NCBI GenBank assembly: GCA_023055355.1
Contig: JALJCS010000022.1
Coordinates: forward strand, 7,611,001 to 7,675,000
Direction: 5' to 3'
DNA from: Agelaius tricolor
Lineage: Eukaryota > Chordata > Aves > Passeriformes > Icteridae
Length of the DNA: 64,000 nt
Shown here piece after piece: positions 50,001-60,328 of the stretch. The notes under the pieces are model-generated. The model did no database searches and had not been told where the DNA came from. It saw nothing but the letters and a program-made list of their open reading frames with translations. Numbering within the stretch: position 1 is the first letter of the stretch; every line of letters begins with the position of its first letter. The position numbers were made by a program, and so were the translations under genes.

Positions 50001-53000
50001 TCAGGAAAAGGATGTAGCCCTGAGCAGGCGGCACAGCAAATATATGGGATTTTATCCAGCATTCATATTTGCTAAAAATGTCCCCAGTCTACACACAGGT
50101 CCAAGTCTGTGACTCCACAACCAGCCCCAGAAATGTACAGTTAAGAATGTCCCTGACAAGATGAGGCATTTGAGCTGTAGTGGCAGGATTGTTTCTCTGC
50201 AGCCATAAGGAACAGACTGGGATCTCAGAAAAAATAAATTAAACCCATTCAAAAAAGTAGGTTAGCTCTTAACCACAAGGCTATTTTAAACAACACTTGC
50301 TTGGATGAATACTCTGATTTGACCCAAGAATTGCTCTGCTCACACTGACAATGTAGTGGCATTGGAAGCCAATGTTTACTTAAGTCACAATTGACTATTT
50401 ACACGAGATTTAACATCTCAAAACCTGTTTACTGGGGACATGTATTCCATTGGAGAATAAGGAAAACAATCTTGTGATCCAAGAAGACTGCAACAAATGA
50501 GCACTGCAACATTTCAAATCAGATATGGAAAATAATAAGCTTTTAAATTTTCTTGTCAAATGTACCTTTTTTTTTTTTCCCATTAGAAAATACCTAAGCC
50601 AGTAAAAAGCTATTCAGAACTCTGCATCACAGGGATGCTATTAGTGAATCAAGCTTGACCTGTGCAAGGGGAAATTACTTCAGGCTATTGTGAGCTCTCC
50701 AGAGTCCACAGCCTGCCCAGGGTTTCTACACCTGCCTTGCTTTGTTTACATCAAACACAACTTGGGTCGAAGCTTGGCAAGGCTAAAAATATTAAGCTCA
50801 TATTTATACTAGTTATAAATACAGAAAATCTTGATAAGGAAGCATTACCCCACCTTTAATGCCTGTTCCTTAAAGAACTGCAGAGCATAAGCAAATATCT
50901 CAAGTGCTTTGACTTTTTTGCCATTTGCTGCTGTCAGGTCTGTCTCCATGGTAAGATTCTGCATGAAAGAAAATAACTGGAAGTTATTAAAAGAAAAAGG
51001 CAAACATCAAATTAATTCCCACTGCTTGAGGACAGTGAACTCTTCATTATTCACCTGATTAGGAAAAAGTGACAAAACTATTCTGAAGAGGATTTAACTC
51101 ATCACTTGAATTTCCTGGATCATGACACTTTGCTGCTTATTTTAGACTTTGTTTTTAAACACTTACCATGCCTACAGATAACTGTAGGCAGAGAAAGAAA
51201 TGTGGACTAAATATTAAACAACTGCAATAGATACATCTGTAAATAACTGCAATAAAGTTTCAGATGCAAGATACTTAATCCAAGTTAAAAGTATAGATTT
51301 TTGGTTTTCCACCAACAGATGAAACCAGAAAGCACCTCAAAACAGAAAGTACTGGCCAATTCCCAAAGCTCTAAAATGGATTAAAGACAAAAACACAATC
51401 AGTAGGAATAATGTCAAATTAACAGCCCCACTGGCACTTGCAGTTCTGGCAATGAATTCTGGGTGAATTTTCTTGGCTGCTCTAGAGCTCAGTCTGGCTC
51501 TTATATCCCATTCCTGCTGACCAGATTTATTGAACAAACCAACCTTATGCAGACAGGACATGAAGATCTAAGCAAAGCAGATACTGAACTTTAAAGATCT
51601 GCAAGGAAGGCTGGCAAGATACAGCTGCCAAATGCAGTGAGAAACAAAAGGAATCATAACGCTAACTGAAGAGTTTAATTTACTCAATTTTACTCTCCAA
51701 ACGTAGAGATGCTTCACTTCCAGTTGACAAAAATTTAGTAGTGTTCAGAGGAAAACAACTCGAGTAGCAAACACAGTTTTGGTGCTACTTACACCAGTGG
51801 TATGCAGCTTCATCTTGAACTTTTCAAAATACAACCAGTGCTTTGATTCAGTGGGATCCAAGTCATGGTAGAAGTCTCTTGCTGCATAGCCAAAGCTATG
51901 GAACTTTCTCTCTGGTGTGAGGAGGATTGTGGTCGGGGTCTTCTGGTTGGAAACACCTGGATCTCCACCTTCCCATCGCCTGGCCAAAAAGTGAAACAGC
52001 TCCAGTAAGTGATGCTCAGGGTCAGAGCAGCAGGAAAAAACACGTGTATCATGAGAAAAAGCTATGTGGTGGCAAATTACACAGATTGCTTTTCCCTTCA
52101 AAGATAGTAATTTCAAACCTTACCATACCAAAAGCAAGCGCATTTATTTTTATTTCCACCTAAGAAAAAAGGAGTGCAATTTTCATTTCAGGTAATTCAA
52201 CACATTTTTGTGGTTATGTATAATTCTTAAGGACACATCACACTCAGATAAGAACACAGGTTTCCTGAAGTAAGCCATACACAATTAAGGAAACCGTTTT
52301 GTACTTAAAATTTCTACCTAAGCCAACACGTGTAATATATATTATAGAGGAAAAAAATAATCAGTAATTATCCAAGAACACTACTAATAAAAACCCAAAT
52401 ATGGCCCTTCCAATTGTGATTCAGACTTCATGAATGGTTACTTGCAAGGGATACTTTTCCCATTTTGAATTAGGGACCTGCTTAAGTCATCTAACATCAC
52501 CAGGGGGAGGTCGAGTAAATCCCCATTTCTGTCCCAGAACATTCCCTGAAACAAGACAAGCCAGTTCAACCAACATCTGATCATGTGCTTCATTTCCTAG
52601 ACACCTGAAACTCTGAAGGCATCCATGCCTGCAGATGCTGGGCTCTCTGCACTTCACTTTCTACTCATGCGAAGTTGATGGATTTTGTGTTTCAAATACC
52701 CAAAATGCTGTACAAGTTTCAAACTGTCAAAAATGAAGCAGACTTCCCCAACCTCCAAGAATGCTAAAGGCACCAAAATATTTCTGTCACTACTGGTGAA
52801 TAAAACAATCCTATCTCATCAAGATTGTGAAGGTATTTTTAGGGGATACCCATGAAAGTATTAAGGCAAAGGTAAACTCAAAGCTGCTTTCACAGAACGG
52901 ATAAGGAAATAAATAAGGAAATAAATAAGAATACTGAATATGGGAACACCCAGCAGCAGGAACTGAAGGGGGGCATGGCAGGACAAAAAGGTCAGACAGT

Positions 53001-56000
53001 AGAAAGTTGTAGAAACAGCTGTGAGCATTCCTTCTCCATCCCAAAAAAAAAGGCAGAATGGAAGAAACTCACATTACTCTTCCTCCCCCCACCATATACA
53101 AGTACTTTCTGTATGAGAAACAAACATTTACCAGAAAACATTTTCTTAAAAAGGCATCAGTGGAAAATCTGTTTATACTCTCAGACATAATCATAACACA
53201 GCTCAAACAGGAGCCAAGCTAAGATCACACAGGCAACTGCATTCATTATTAAACTACACGTCAATTGCTTTTTCTAAAGATAGCAAAACGTACTTTCAGA
53301 ACATACTCCTGCCAAAGCCCTCATTCTGAAGCACAAAAAGTCTGCCTTGCTCTGTGGTAGCTGTTTATGTGACATAGGAAGAGTATGTAGAAAAAATAAT
53401 TCCCGTTTCACTCAGAAACAGTTGAATCCATTGAACATTAATTGACCTCCAGACCAAGGCAGAAACTGACATGGCAAACTGCAATCTAAGGGGTTGCTAC
53501 TTGGCAAAGTAACAAGGAATGGGATCTTCTGAAGGGCTGGGACCCCTTCACTTCATTCAACTGGATCAAACTGAGCAAAATCTCTCTTTTTAGCTCAAGC
53601 AGCAGAGAACAATACATCAGAACTTCTCTCAGTGCAGAGGACACTTCCACTGCCCTGAAAGCAGAAACAGCATGATGAGGAGTGGAATGATTTCTACATT
53701 CATCCACTTGAAAAAACTTCCCTGAATCTGCCCAGTTCCGCTGCTCAGCCCCTGAGCCGTGATCAGCTGGCAAGGGCTCTGCTCCAGGTAATTTCTTCTA
53801 ACCTGCTGCTAGAAATGCACTTGGTCAACTCCAAAATCTTTGAGTAGGTGTTACAGCAAACATATGGTTCCAATGTGAAGAAGCTGGGATCTCACAGCTC
53901 ATGAACAGAAAACACTGCTATTCCAGCAGATTGTTAAATCCCACACACCCGCTGCAAGCAGAGAGGAGACAGACTGCTATCGTTTTTGCTTGGAATCATT
54001 AATGATTCATTCTGAGTCACTGGTGGGAAATGCCATAAATAGGCTGTGGCTAATAACAATGCTTCTTTGTTTTTCATTATGGCCAGGCACATTTTCTCTT
54101 TCCGGAATAAGCACGCTTAAGGTGCAGTTTAAATGAAGACAAATTTATGTTCAATGCTGTGGGATGAAATTTTCAAAGCCACCTGGAGAATTGGATGTTT
54201 GCTTCCTGATGAGTTTCTGATGGAAACTGGACACAGTAATTGCCCAGCACCTTCTAAAGCCCCCAGCTTGTATTACTGTTCAGTCACAGAAAGGACAGCA
54301 AGGAAAGACAAGGGGAAGCAGGACTCTACCATCTGCAATCAGAGATTTAGAAATACTCCTGTGTGATGTTTTTCTAGAGAGAAGCAGATGCTAAAGCATG
54401 GGAATGGTAATTCCTGGCTGAACACTCTTGCCAGGTGGAGCCCTGACCTCCCTCCAGCTACAGGAGGATTTGTCAGTAGGACTAGGACTGCAATGCTTTA
54501 GTTTGCAGTTTCCTTTCATGGTTCCAATACAGGCAAAATAATGGTAAAAATCAGGAAAAGTAAAAAGGAAATGCCTATCAAAAGCATAAACCTATACAAG
54601 CCAGAACTGCTATAAATACATGTGGGAGATATTTTTGCAGTGCAGAATCACAGTTTAAAAAACTATTCAAAGAGAACCAAGATAGATTTCTTTCAAATGC
54701 AGACATATGAGTTCCTAGGATGATATAAAGTGAAGTATCTGAACAGAAATATAAACAACATAGACCTGTTTATAACCACAGAGCATCTAACTGTACACTA
54801 GAAGTGAAAATAGAGACAGGAGAGTCAGTGAGGAAGGAAGGACGAGGTTATACAAAGGTTAGAGAAATGCCTTCAATCTGGCTAAGGCAGACCAAACAGG
54901 GACCTGTGCAAAGTGATGGGAATTTGATCCAGAGCTGCAGCACCACAGCCAAGGAAATGAAACACTGGGGTCATCAAAATGCAGCTGAATGCCACCAGCA
55001 GTATGTATGCAGAAAAAAGGCAGGTGTGTGCCTCCCAATTAATTACAGTCAAACAGGGAAGAGAGGGAAAGGGGAACAACCTAAAGTTGCACTGAAAAGA
55101 GACCACATTCTCCCTCCTTCCAAAGACAGACTGCCATTTGTTTCATAGCCACATGCATTTCTTCAATTATTTCCATTTGTGAAATACTCCCATTCAGCTA
55201 TCTAGCCAGTAGCCAAAACATCTGTAACTTCATGTAAGTGCACATAACTCAAGAGGAGTTTTTCAGAACTGTGCAATATCTCATGTATTCCCTCCAAATG
55301 AGATGTTATTAACTCATTCTACAGCAGCAAATTTTCCATGTGGCTCTGGCACTGCCCAGCCCACTGAAGTGCTGAGCTCATGGCCAGGCAGCTCAGATGC
55401 CTTTCCCCCAGTCTCAAATTATGCTGCAGACAGCAGTCATTGTAACACATTCCCTCTGCAAAAAGAACCTGAACCACAGCTACCTGTAACAGAAGCTGGG
55501 GGCAACTATCAAGAGTTGTCAGAACTACCTAAACTGATAAAACAGTAACCAATGTTTTGCAATCAAAGTGAAGTCATTCACTGAACATTTACAAACCCAC
55601 ACCCAACTCCAAACACGCTGAGATGAGTGAGGCCACTCATACATTTAAAGATAAATATATGCTGAAAGAACTTTGTTCAGTCAATGCTTATAAACTCTTT
55701 TTTTTTTTTAGCACTGGGCATCACAGCAAATAAACACACAGTTAAAAATGTGACTTTGTTTGCTTCCTAATTACACAACAAGAATCATGGCACTGCTGGC
55801 ACTACACTCAAACCTGGAGCTAAAGCACTGTGTGTTCACTCTTTTCCAAAGTAGGACCTTCTAAATAAACCCATCTTACCCTTTTGGAGAAAAGCAGCTT
55901 TGTTAAAAGGCAGTCAGAAACCTAAGTATCTGGAAAGAATCAACACTAAGGAGGGAAGGTGGAAAAAATGTTAGGAAGTAGAGAGGACCATGCATCACTG

Positions 56001-59000
56001 GTATGCTTTATTTTAATGTAAACATTCTCGAGTGCCTGTGGGAAGCTACATTTACTCTGCTGAAATATTTGTAAGTTATCCTGCATGTAAGCCTCATTAT
56101 ATACAGCCCTTAATACCTTCTGAACTACTGCAGACTTACCTTAATGAACATACCATTCTTTTGAATGGTTGAATTCATGATTGAATTTCATCATTTCATG
56201 AGTATTAATACATAAATATATATAAAAATATTACATATATTATTTAGTAAGTCTGTTTCAATTATTTCTTGCAAAAATTCTTTCCAGATGGAAGTATCTA
56301 TTAAAAAAATTAAAATAATTCTTGGTATTAAAATATTTGCCATTGTTTGAAATACCTGTTGGAAATACGAATACACCCCCCGGAAAAAAAAAGTTCCTCC
56401 CCTCTGGTTGGAAACACATGAAGTAATTTATTTCATTTCTTTCAACTTCAGTATCTCACATCACAGCTACCTAGCTCTGAAATCACAGTCATGCTGCCAT
56501 TACTGCATAAGGAGGAAAATGTCGTGTTTTGAACCACAAGTAGCAAAATGTCAGCTGAGATCTGGAATATAATCTCAGCACCTGGATTTCAGTGTCCCAG
56601 TGACTGACAGCAGGAAGCCTGGCAAGGAGAAGGGATTTCCCCAGGGAAGGAGAATCTAATCCATATTGTGAATCCAGCAGCAAAACCAGGTCCTAAGGTA
56701 AAACTTGAGTCCAAGGCACCTCAAGGACCTCCCCAGAAACAGCAGTGATTCCACACAGTAAAACCTCCAGCATTTACAGGAACAACACAGAGTTGTTCTA
56801 AACACAATTTCAGCTCAGATATAGCTTAGAGATGTTTTCTCTCATTCCATCAAACTTCTTTAAGGACTTTAATCAATTACTTGCTGCCAAAGAGAATAGG
56901 AACTGATAAACACGGGTTCCAGCCTGCCCACCCTGAGAGCTGGCTGAGGCAGCAACACCGGGTGTGTCCTTTGACTTCAGCCTTGTGCATCTTCCTCTGC
57001 TGCTCAGAGAGCAAGAGACGGCTGAAATGCAGAGAGATCTGGAAAGCATTACTTGTCCATCCTGCAAAAGGTAGGTAGCTTTGCAACTGGATGGCAGAAT
57101 ACCATTTCTAAATTGACTTTCCTTTAAAGCACTTTAAATCCCTCAGCTGCGTTAGTTTGCAGCCATACACAAACCAACTGTGCAGGCTGACTGCACAATC
57201 AATAGTGTCTGCTGAGATTTAGGGAGCTGCATTCAGCTACCACCTCTGCTTAGAAAAAATGCAGTATATCACACTGGACTGCAGCAAATTAGGCTTTTTG
57301 ACCTTTTGTTCTCTGCATTACAGCACAGTACCTACTTCTGCAACAGCAGCAGCATTTACAAGAACAGCTATGGTTGAGCTTTCCATGTGTAATTTTTTAT
57401 GTTTAAAATTATCTACATCTTGCTCTCATTAGAATATGGTCATTTTAAATATACTATGATAAGAATTAAATATGTTTTAAGTTATAAATAAATTTTTTAA
57501 AATACTATAAAATATTATAGCAATGGTTTGTAGGGCAAACATCTCACATAGCTGCCATAACAGTTTTTGCATTTGTGATTGCATAGAGTTATACTGTGCT
57601 GAATTAATCAAGAAATAAAAGAATAAAAGAAATTCCCTACATCACAGCAGCTAAAGTCTCTCTCCTTTACATACAGATAACACAGACAGATTTCACACAT
57701 CAAACCTTCATTTTCACATTCATGCCTTTTGATTGCTTATTACCCATTATCAATGGATCATTATCATAGGGTTTGATTTGATTTAATTTGATTCAGATTT
57801 AATACCACAAAACTTAAATCAGCCAAACAAACTCCCAGTGCTAGTAACCAGGTGGTGTACACCCAACTATACACAGTGAGATTCCAGGGGATGGGCACCT
57901 CCTGGATGCCATGACCCTTGGAAAATCAGTGTCTGAGACAACGGCATCCTGACTGACTTATTAACTCTGCTCCCTGAATAATTCTCAATACTCAGATTCC
58001 TCCTTCTATTCTATCATCTTGTAACCTTAGCAAAACAAGAAAGGGGATGTGCTCCCATGGACTGCTAAAGCAAATCAGAATACAATAAGATGCAACAAAA
58101 AGTCATAACCATGAGAAATCTGCACACTGTGATAATGCCAGACAAATCCAGACACCTCAGGCTCCTGTAGAAAATATCTATGGCTACTGCAGGCAACCCA
58201 TGTTCTCAGAGTCACAAACCAAATGCTGCATTGCAGCCCTTACCTCATTACATGAATACATTCTGGCTCCTTGGTGAAGCTGTAGGCGTAGCCACTGGAA
58301 GTTGTGCCAAAATCAATAGCCACAACAACAAGAAATAACTGTTCTACAGCATCGTCTGCATCAGAGTCCTTCTGTTAAACAGCAGAAGTAAAACAGACAC
58401 AGTCACTGATCACAATCATTGTAACCTGTCAAGTTTTGCTCTGCAAGACTTGAATATCTCTCCAGTGAAAATGGGGACCTCCCTGTATTTGCCTTTGTTG
58501 ACCAAAGTTGATATCAGAAGGCTGCACATTCCAATGGAATTGGAAATTCAATACATGACTCAACATAGATGTTAGAGCCTTTTATACATCAAAGCTTCCT
58601 TCATGCTCATTTTTGGAATATTTCTTATCCTGTATTATTAAAACTTAGGGGTTTGGGGCTAGTTTGGTTGGTTTTTTCCTTAAACTGATCAGCTGAAGGG
58701 TTTGTCCATCAATGTGATATATTTGGGATTTACCTGGTGGTTTTAGGAGTTAACTATATCATAAGTATGAACATGAAATACTATTACCATTCAGAAATAA
58801 CAGAGACAAACCCACCCAAAACACAGCAATAAGGTTTACACCCCATGTTACAAAGCAGAATTTATATAACACTTATTTAGCCAGCACTCCATGCTGCACT
58901 CCTCCTGCCTGTGCTGGGATGTGGGAAGCTGTTCAGCTGCTCATGATGAATCTGAATCCTTCTCCTGCCTTCCACCTGTAATCCTGCAATCCCTGAAAAG

Positions 59001-60328
59001 CACAGGCAAGGGCAGTATGCTCCAGACCCTTCACCAGCCTTGCTGCCCTAAATCCACCAGGACTGCTCAGCCTGTACTCCCAGAAACACTTGGAAGCAAG
59101 TGATGTTACCATTCACAGGCCAGCTGCCTCATGGCCTCACTCCATGGGCAGTGTTCCACCACAGATCTCTGTTAATTCCACACCTCCCACTTCCTGCACA
59201 TTCCTGTTGTATCCCTACATTTTCCAAGATCTCTCCATACACCTGGCTACTTGAAATGGAGAAACAAGAGCAACAAGTTTTGGTCTCCAATCATAAAAGG
59301 CTTGCTTGGATTCTCCTAAAAAAAGTTTTCCAACTAGGACAGTGTCTTCCTCAAAGAATTTAAGGGGCAAATCTAACTGAAATATGATGCAATTCATCAG
59401 TATGACAGAAGTAAAAGAGGAATTTCAAGAGTATCTAGAGAAAGAAGGCAATAAGAGCCAAAAACTATGGGAAAGAGCACTGGAAATCCTGAAGATGAGT
59501 TTTTGTACAATTCTGAACTTGAATCAGAAAGCTCAGGCAGTGTTCCACCATGGGCTGACAAGGATAAAATTGTGCTCTGAACACAATCCCTTGCACAATA
59601 ACTTGAAACACACTGCATGTACTGTGTTACAAATCATACAAGTGGTCTTAAAAAAGGGTGGGAGTTAGTTTTATTAGGAGTTTATCAACAAAATTAGCAT
59701 GATGTACAAGAGATTAAAACACACTATCTATGGAACATGCTCTTGGTTCTAAAAGCTTACAGAAGTGGCTATTTTCCTTAAGAAATAAAACCAGTTACTT
59801 CTGTTTTGAGCTTCTACCTCTCTCTCCCTCTCTTTGGGCAGATTCTTTTCTCTGAGAATTTAGGTTTTACTGTTTGAGTACCATATAGATCTTTTTTTCT
59901 GAAAGGAAGAAGACTTTTCAGAGGTTGTCTAAACAAATCAGTGATAAAGACAGGGACAGACCTGGGGAACCCTGAGGATCAAGAAGCCCCTGTATTTGAT
60001 ACAAAAATAGGCAGGAACATGTCTATGAGTTTAGCAAATGAAAAACAGCAAAACAGCAGCCCAATGAAAGGAATCAGAGCTCTGTCAACAACTACAGTGT
60101 GACCAAAATCTCACCTAATACTATGGATAGCATAAAGAGGATCAGTATGGAGGAAATGACAACTCTAAAGAAATGATGTCCCACTAAACAGGCAGGAGAA
60201 GGTAATGTAAGCATGCAGTGTAAGTAAGAGTGCATTTCTTACCACAATGTGTGATGGAGACAGTGGAGTTATTCCAGGGTCTCCCAAGCTTTTGGCTGGT
60301 GATGAGTAAGCAGATGTGGAAACTGCAT
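25309..60328 (-). CDS. HSPA12A: HSPA12A, heat shock protein family A member 12A (exons 2-12)
   Basis: Joined minus-strand exons: 60328-60243, 58371-58244, 51979-51793, 50958-50854, 49009-48893, 34033-33862, 30841-30755, 30204-30100, 29185-28927, 27293-27190, 25943-25309. They encode about 660 residues plus stop; the remembered human protein has 675, so only about 15 N-terminal residues (exon 1) are missing to the right. It is a divergent HSP70 with an actin-like ATPase fold and no classical substrate-binding domain, intracellular and brain-enriched in mammals. Phosphate-1 loop [16 protein letters not shown] is in exon 3, phosphate-2 [16 protein letters not shown] in exon 9, and the adenosine-binding [14 protein letters not shown] in exon 12. 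All introns are GT-AG and every phase joins. The gene spans over 35 kb here, with a 14.9-kb intron 6. It converges on the lipase gene, as in other vertebrates. Confidence 0.97.
25944..27189 (-). other. HSPA12A intron 11
   Basis: About 1.25 kb with GT-AG ends. No repeat recognised with confidence. Confidence 0.8.
27190..27293 (-). CDS. HSPA12A: HSPA12A exon 11
   Basis: 104 bases: one base completes Asn, then 34 codons ([20 protein letters not shown] onward, to QHL), then one base. Acceptor TTGCAG, donor GTACGT. The split codon into exon 12 makes Ser where human has Arg. Confidence 0.95.
27294..28926 (-). other. HSPA12A intron 10
   Basis: About 1.6 kb with GT-AG ends. AT-rich, nothing else recognised. 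Confidence 0.8.
28927..29185 (-). CDS. HSPA12A: HSPA12A exon 10
   Basis: 259 bases with acceptor CTACAG and donor GTGAGT. It encodes [20 protein letters not shown], then [19 protein letters not shown] and [10 protein letters not shown]. This is the ATPase subdomain that inserts between phosphate-2 and the adenosine motif. Confidence 0.97.
29488..29861 (-). mobile_element. Solo LTR of an avian endogenous retrovirus, sense to HSPA12A
   Basis: On the minus strand it starts TGTGGCATTCACATTCTCTG and ends GAGTCAAAGCACA. It has a TATAGTATAGTATC repeat-rich stretch and AATAAA at 29532-29527 near its 3' end. The whole pattern, including GCAGTGAGAAACCTCAGAGA and GGAGATTGTTTACC, matches a solo LTR I associate with passerine ERVL-type elements. 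No internal retroviral coding sequence is present. No target-site duplication was identified. Confidence 0.75.
29998..30096 (+). mobile_element. CR1 LINE 3' end, antisense, abutting exon 9
   Basis: It reads GGTTGGACTCAATGACATTA, then AGGTCTCTTCCAACCTAGTA and the octamer-like tail ATTCTGTGGATTCTGTG. This is the standard CR1 3' terminus. The tail stops within about 2-4 bases of the exon 9 donor dinucleotide (30099-30098). Confidence 0.85.
30100..30204 (-). CDS. HSPA12A: HSPA12A exon 9 (phosphate-2 motif)
   Basis: 105 bases with acceptor TTCCAG and donor GTATTC. It encodes [20 protein letters not shown] and [14 protein letters not shown]. The DSGGGTVD loop contacts ATP phosphate in the actin-HSP70 fold. 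The donor is immediately followed by an antisense CR1 tail, so the donor context from about +4 on derives from the insertion. Confidence 0.96.
30205..30754 (-). other. HSPA12A intron 8
   Basis: 550 bases with GT-AG ends, nothing else recognised. Confidence 0.8.
30755..30841 (-). CDS. HSPA12A: HSPA12A exon 8
   Basis: 87 bases with acceptor CACTAG and donor GTACTG. It encodes [20 protein letters not shown] and EIWSELEE. The split codon with exon 7 gives Gly where human has Ala. Confidence 0.95.
31231..31275. repeat. 19-bp tandem duplication
   Basis: GCAGCCAGCTGTGCCCACA (31231-31249) is repeated with one change at 31250-31268, followed by a partial third copy. Confidence 0.9.
33505..33690 (+). 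mobile_element. CR1 LINE 3' end
   Basis: A clear CR1 3' terminus: GCCCAGAGAAGCTGTGGCTG, CCCCATCCCTGGAAGTATCC, AAGGCCAGATTGGAGCAACC, GTGTCCCTGCCCATGGCAGA, and an end like 'tccaacccaaatcattctgtgatg'. It is well preserved and therefore relatively young, and antisense to HSPA12A. Confidence 0.92.
33862..34033 (-). CDS. HSPA12A: HSPA12A exon 7
   Basis: 172 bases with acceptor TCACAG and donor GTACTT. It encodes [20 protein letters not shown], then [19 protein letters not shown] and a loop ending GTGFTQ. The IALEPEAA segment is the HSP70 connect-1 equivalent. Confidence 0.96.
35031..35062. repeat. (CA)16 microsatellite
   Basis: Sixteen uninterrupted AC units, likely polymorphic in length. Confidence 0.97.
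37010..37085. repeat. TA/CA-rich compound microsatellite
   Basis: Alternating TATATG, TACATATATACACACA and TATATATATGTG tracts, directly visible. Confidence 0.85.
39055..39130. mobile_element. Possible ancient LINE/SINE relic
   Basis: GAACAAGGCACAGAGACTAA, then GGCTGTCCTAAGGTTGCACA, resembles the 'gaggcacagagaggttaagtgacttgcccaaggtcacaca' pattern of old amniote repeats (L2/L3/MIR class). Weak match, by eye only. Confidence 0.35.
40690..40800 (+). mobile_element. Possible ancient L2/L3-like relic
   Basis: TGTCAGCTTCCCCATCTGTA, then GGACAAAGATACTCATCCTC, resembles the 'cagtttccccatctgtaaaatggggataatgatactt' pattern of old LINE/MIR repeats. Weak, by eye only. Confidence 0.4.
41730..41925 (+). 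mobile_element. CR1 LINE 3'-end fragment
   Basis: CAGAAAGGCACCTCTGTCCT, TTGGAGAGCTTTAAAGCTTG, ACTCAATAAAGCCACTGCTG, ACCCGGTGCAGCAATAACCC, and an end like 'gctagatgatctcc ... aacactc'. It matches CR1 3' regions and is antisense to HSPA12A. Confidence 0.8.
46540..46960. mobile_element. Possible ancient interspersed repeat
   Basis: TTGCAATAACCAAGATGCAA, then CTGACAGCCTGGATGAAAGC and GTGTGCAAAGACAGGAAAAG, resembles a recurring amniote repeat pattern. I cannot name the family. Confidence 0.3.
47756..47788. repeat. 12-bp tandem repeat
   Basis: CACAACCACAGA occurs twice (47756-47779), followed by CACAGACAC. Confidence 0.9.
48893..49009 (-). CDS. HSPA12A: HSPA12A exon 6
   Basis: Thirty-nine codons in phase 0, acceptor TTTTAG, donor GTAATG. 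It encodes [20 protein letters not shown] and [27 protein letters not shown] is the HSP70-type 'VPA' strand. Confidence 0.96.
49010..50853 (-). other. HSPA12A intron 5
   Basis: About 1.8 kb with GT-AG ends. Contains an A/G-rich tract at 49018-49050 on the plus strand, which is the polypyrimidine stretch just before exon 6 on the minus strand. Nothing else recognised. Confidence 0.8.
50854..50958 (-). CDS. HSPA12A: HSPA12A exon 5
   Basis: Thirty-five codons in phase 0, acceptor ATGCAG, donor GTGGGG. It encodes [20 protein letters not shown] and [15 protein letters not shown]. Confidence 0.95.
50959..51792 (-). other. HSPA12A intron 4
   Basis: 834 bases with GT-AG ends. AT-rich, nothing recognised. 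Confidence 0.8.
51793..51979 (-). CDS. HSPA12A: HSPA12A exon 4
   Basis: 187 bases with acceptor GGCCAG and donor GTAAGT. It encodes [20 protein letters not shown], then [19 protein letters not shown] and [10 protein letters not shown]. The reading continues past the donor for a few codons, but the in-phase GTAAGT and the next exon fix the end. Confidence 0.97.
52901..52935. repeat. 12-bp tandem repeat
   Basis: ATAAGGAAATAA occurs at 52901-52912 and 52913-52924, with a partial third copy. Confidence 0.9.
53994..54085. promoter_or_regulatory. Candidate intronic enhancer core in HSPA12A intron 3
   Basis: A perfect 14-bp palindrome AATCATTAATGATT (53994-54007, homeodomain-type), an AP-1 word TGAGTCA (54013-54019), GCCATAAATAGGC, and SOX-like AACAATG and CTTTGTT follow one another within 90 bases. 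This is motif reading only. Confidence 0.3.
58244..58371 (-). CDS. HSPA12A: HSPA12A exon 3 (phosphate-1 motif)
   Basis: 128 bases with acceptor TAACAG and donor GTAAGG. It encodes [20 protein letters not shown], then [20 protein letters not shown] and VM. The DFGTTSSG loop is the phosphate-1 motif of the ATPase. The first dozen residues are acidic and differ from the human linker. Confidence 0.95.
58372..60242 (-). other. HSPA12A intron 2
   Basis: About 1.9 kb with GT-AG ends. Open frames (for example 59384-59668, plus strand) have no family signature. Confidence 0.8.
60243..60328 (-). CDS. HSPA12A: HSPA12A exon 2
   Basis: 86 bases with acceptor TTTTAG and donor GTAAGA. It encodes [20 protein letters not shown] and PLSPSHIV, a Ser/Pro-rich N-terminal segment that matches the remembered human [13 protein letters not shown]. 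It begins with the last two bases of a split codon, so exon 1 with the start Met is upstream, outside the window. Confidence 0.93.

Larger units (their letters stand above)
51980..58243 (-). other. HSPA12A intron 3 (6.3 kb)
   Basis: GT-AG ends. Contains a 12-bp tandem (52901-52935) and a cluster of regulatory-like words near 53994-54085. No repeat family recognised with confidence; no coding signature. Confidence 0.75.
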
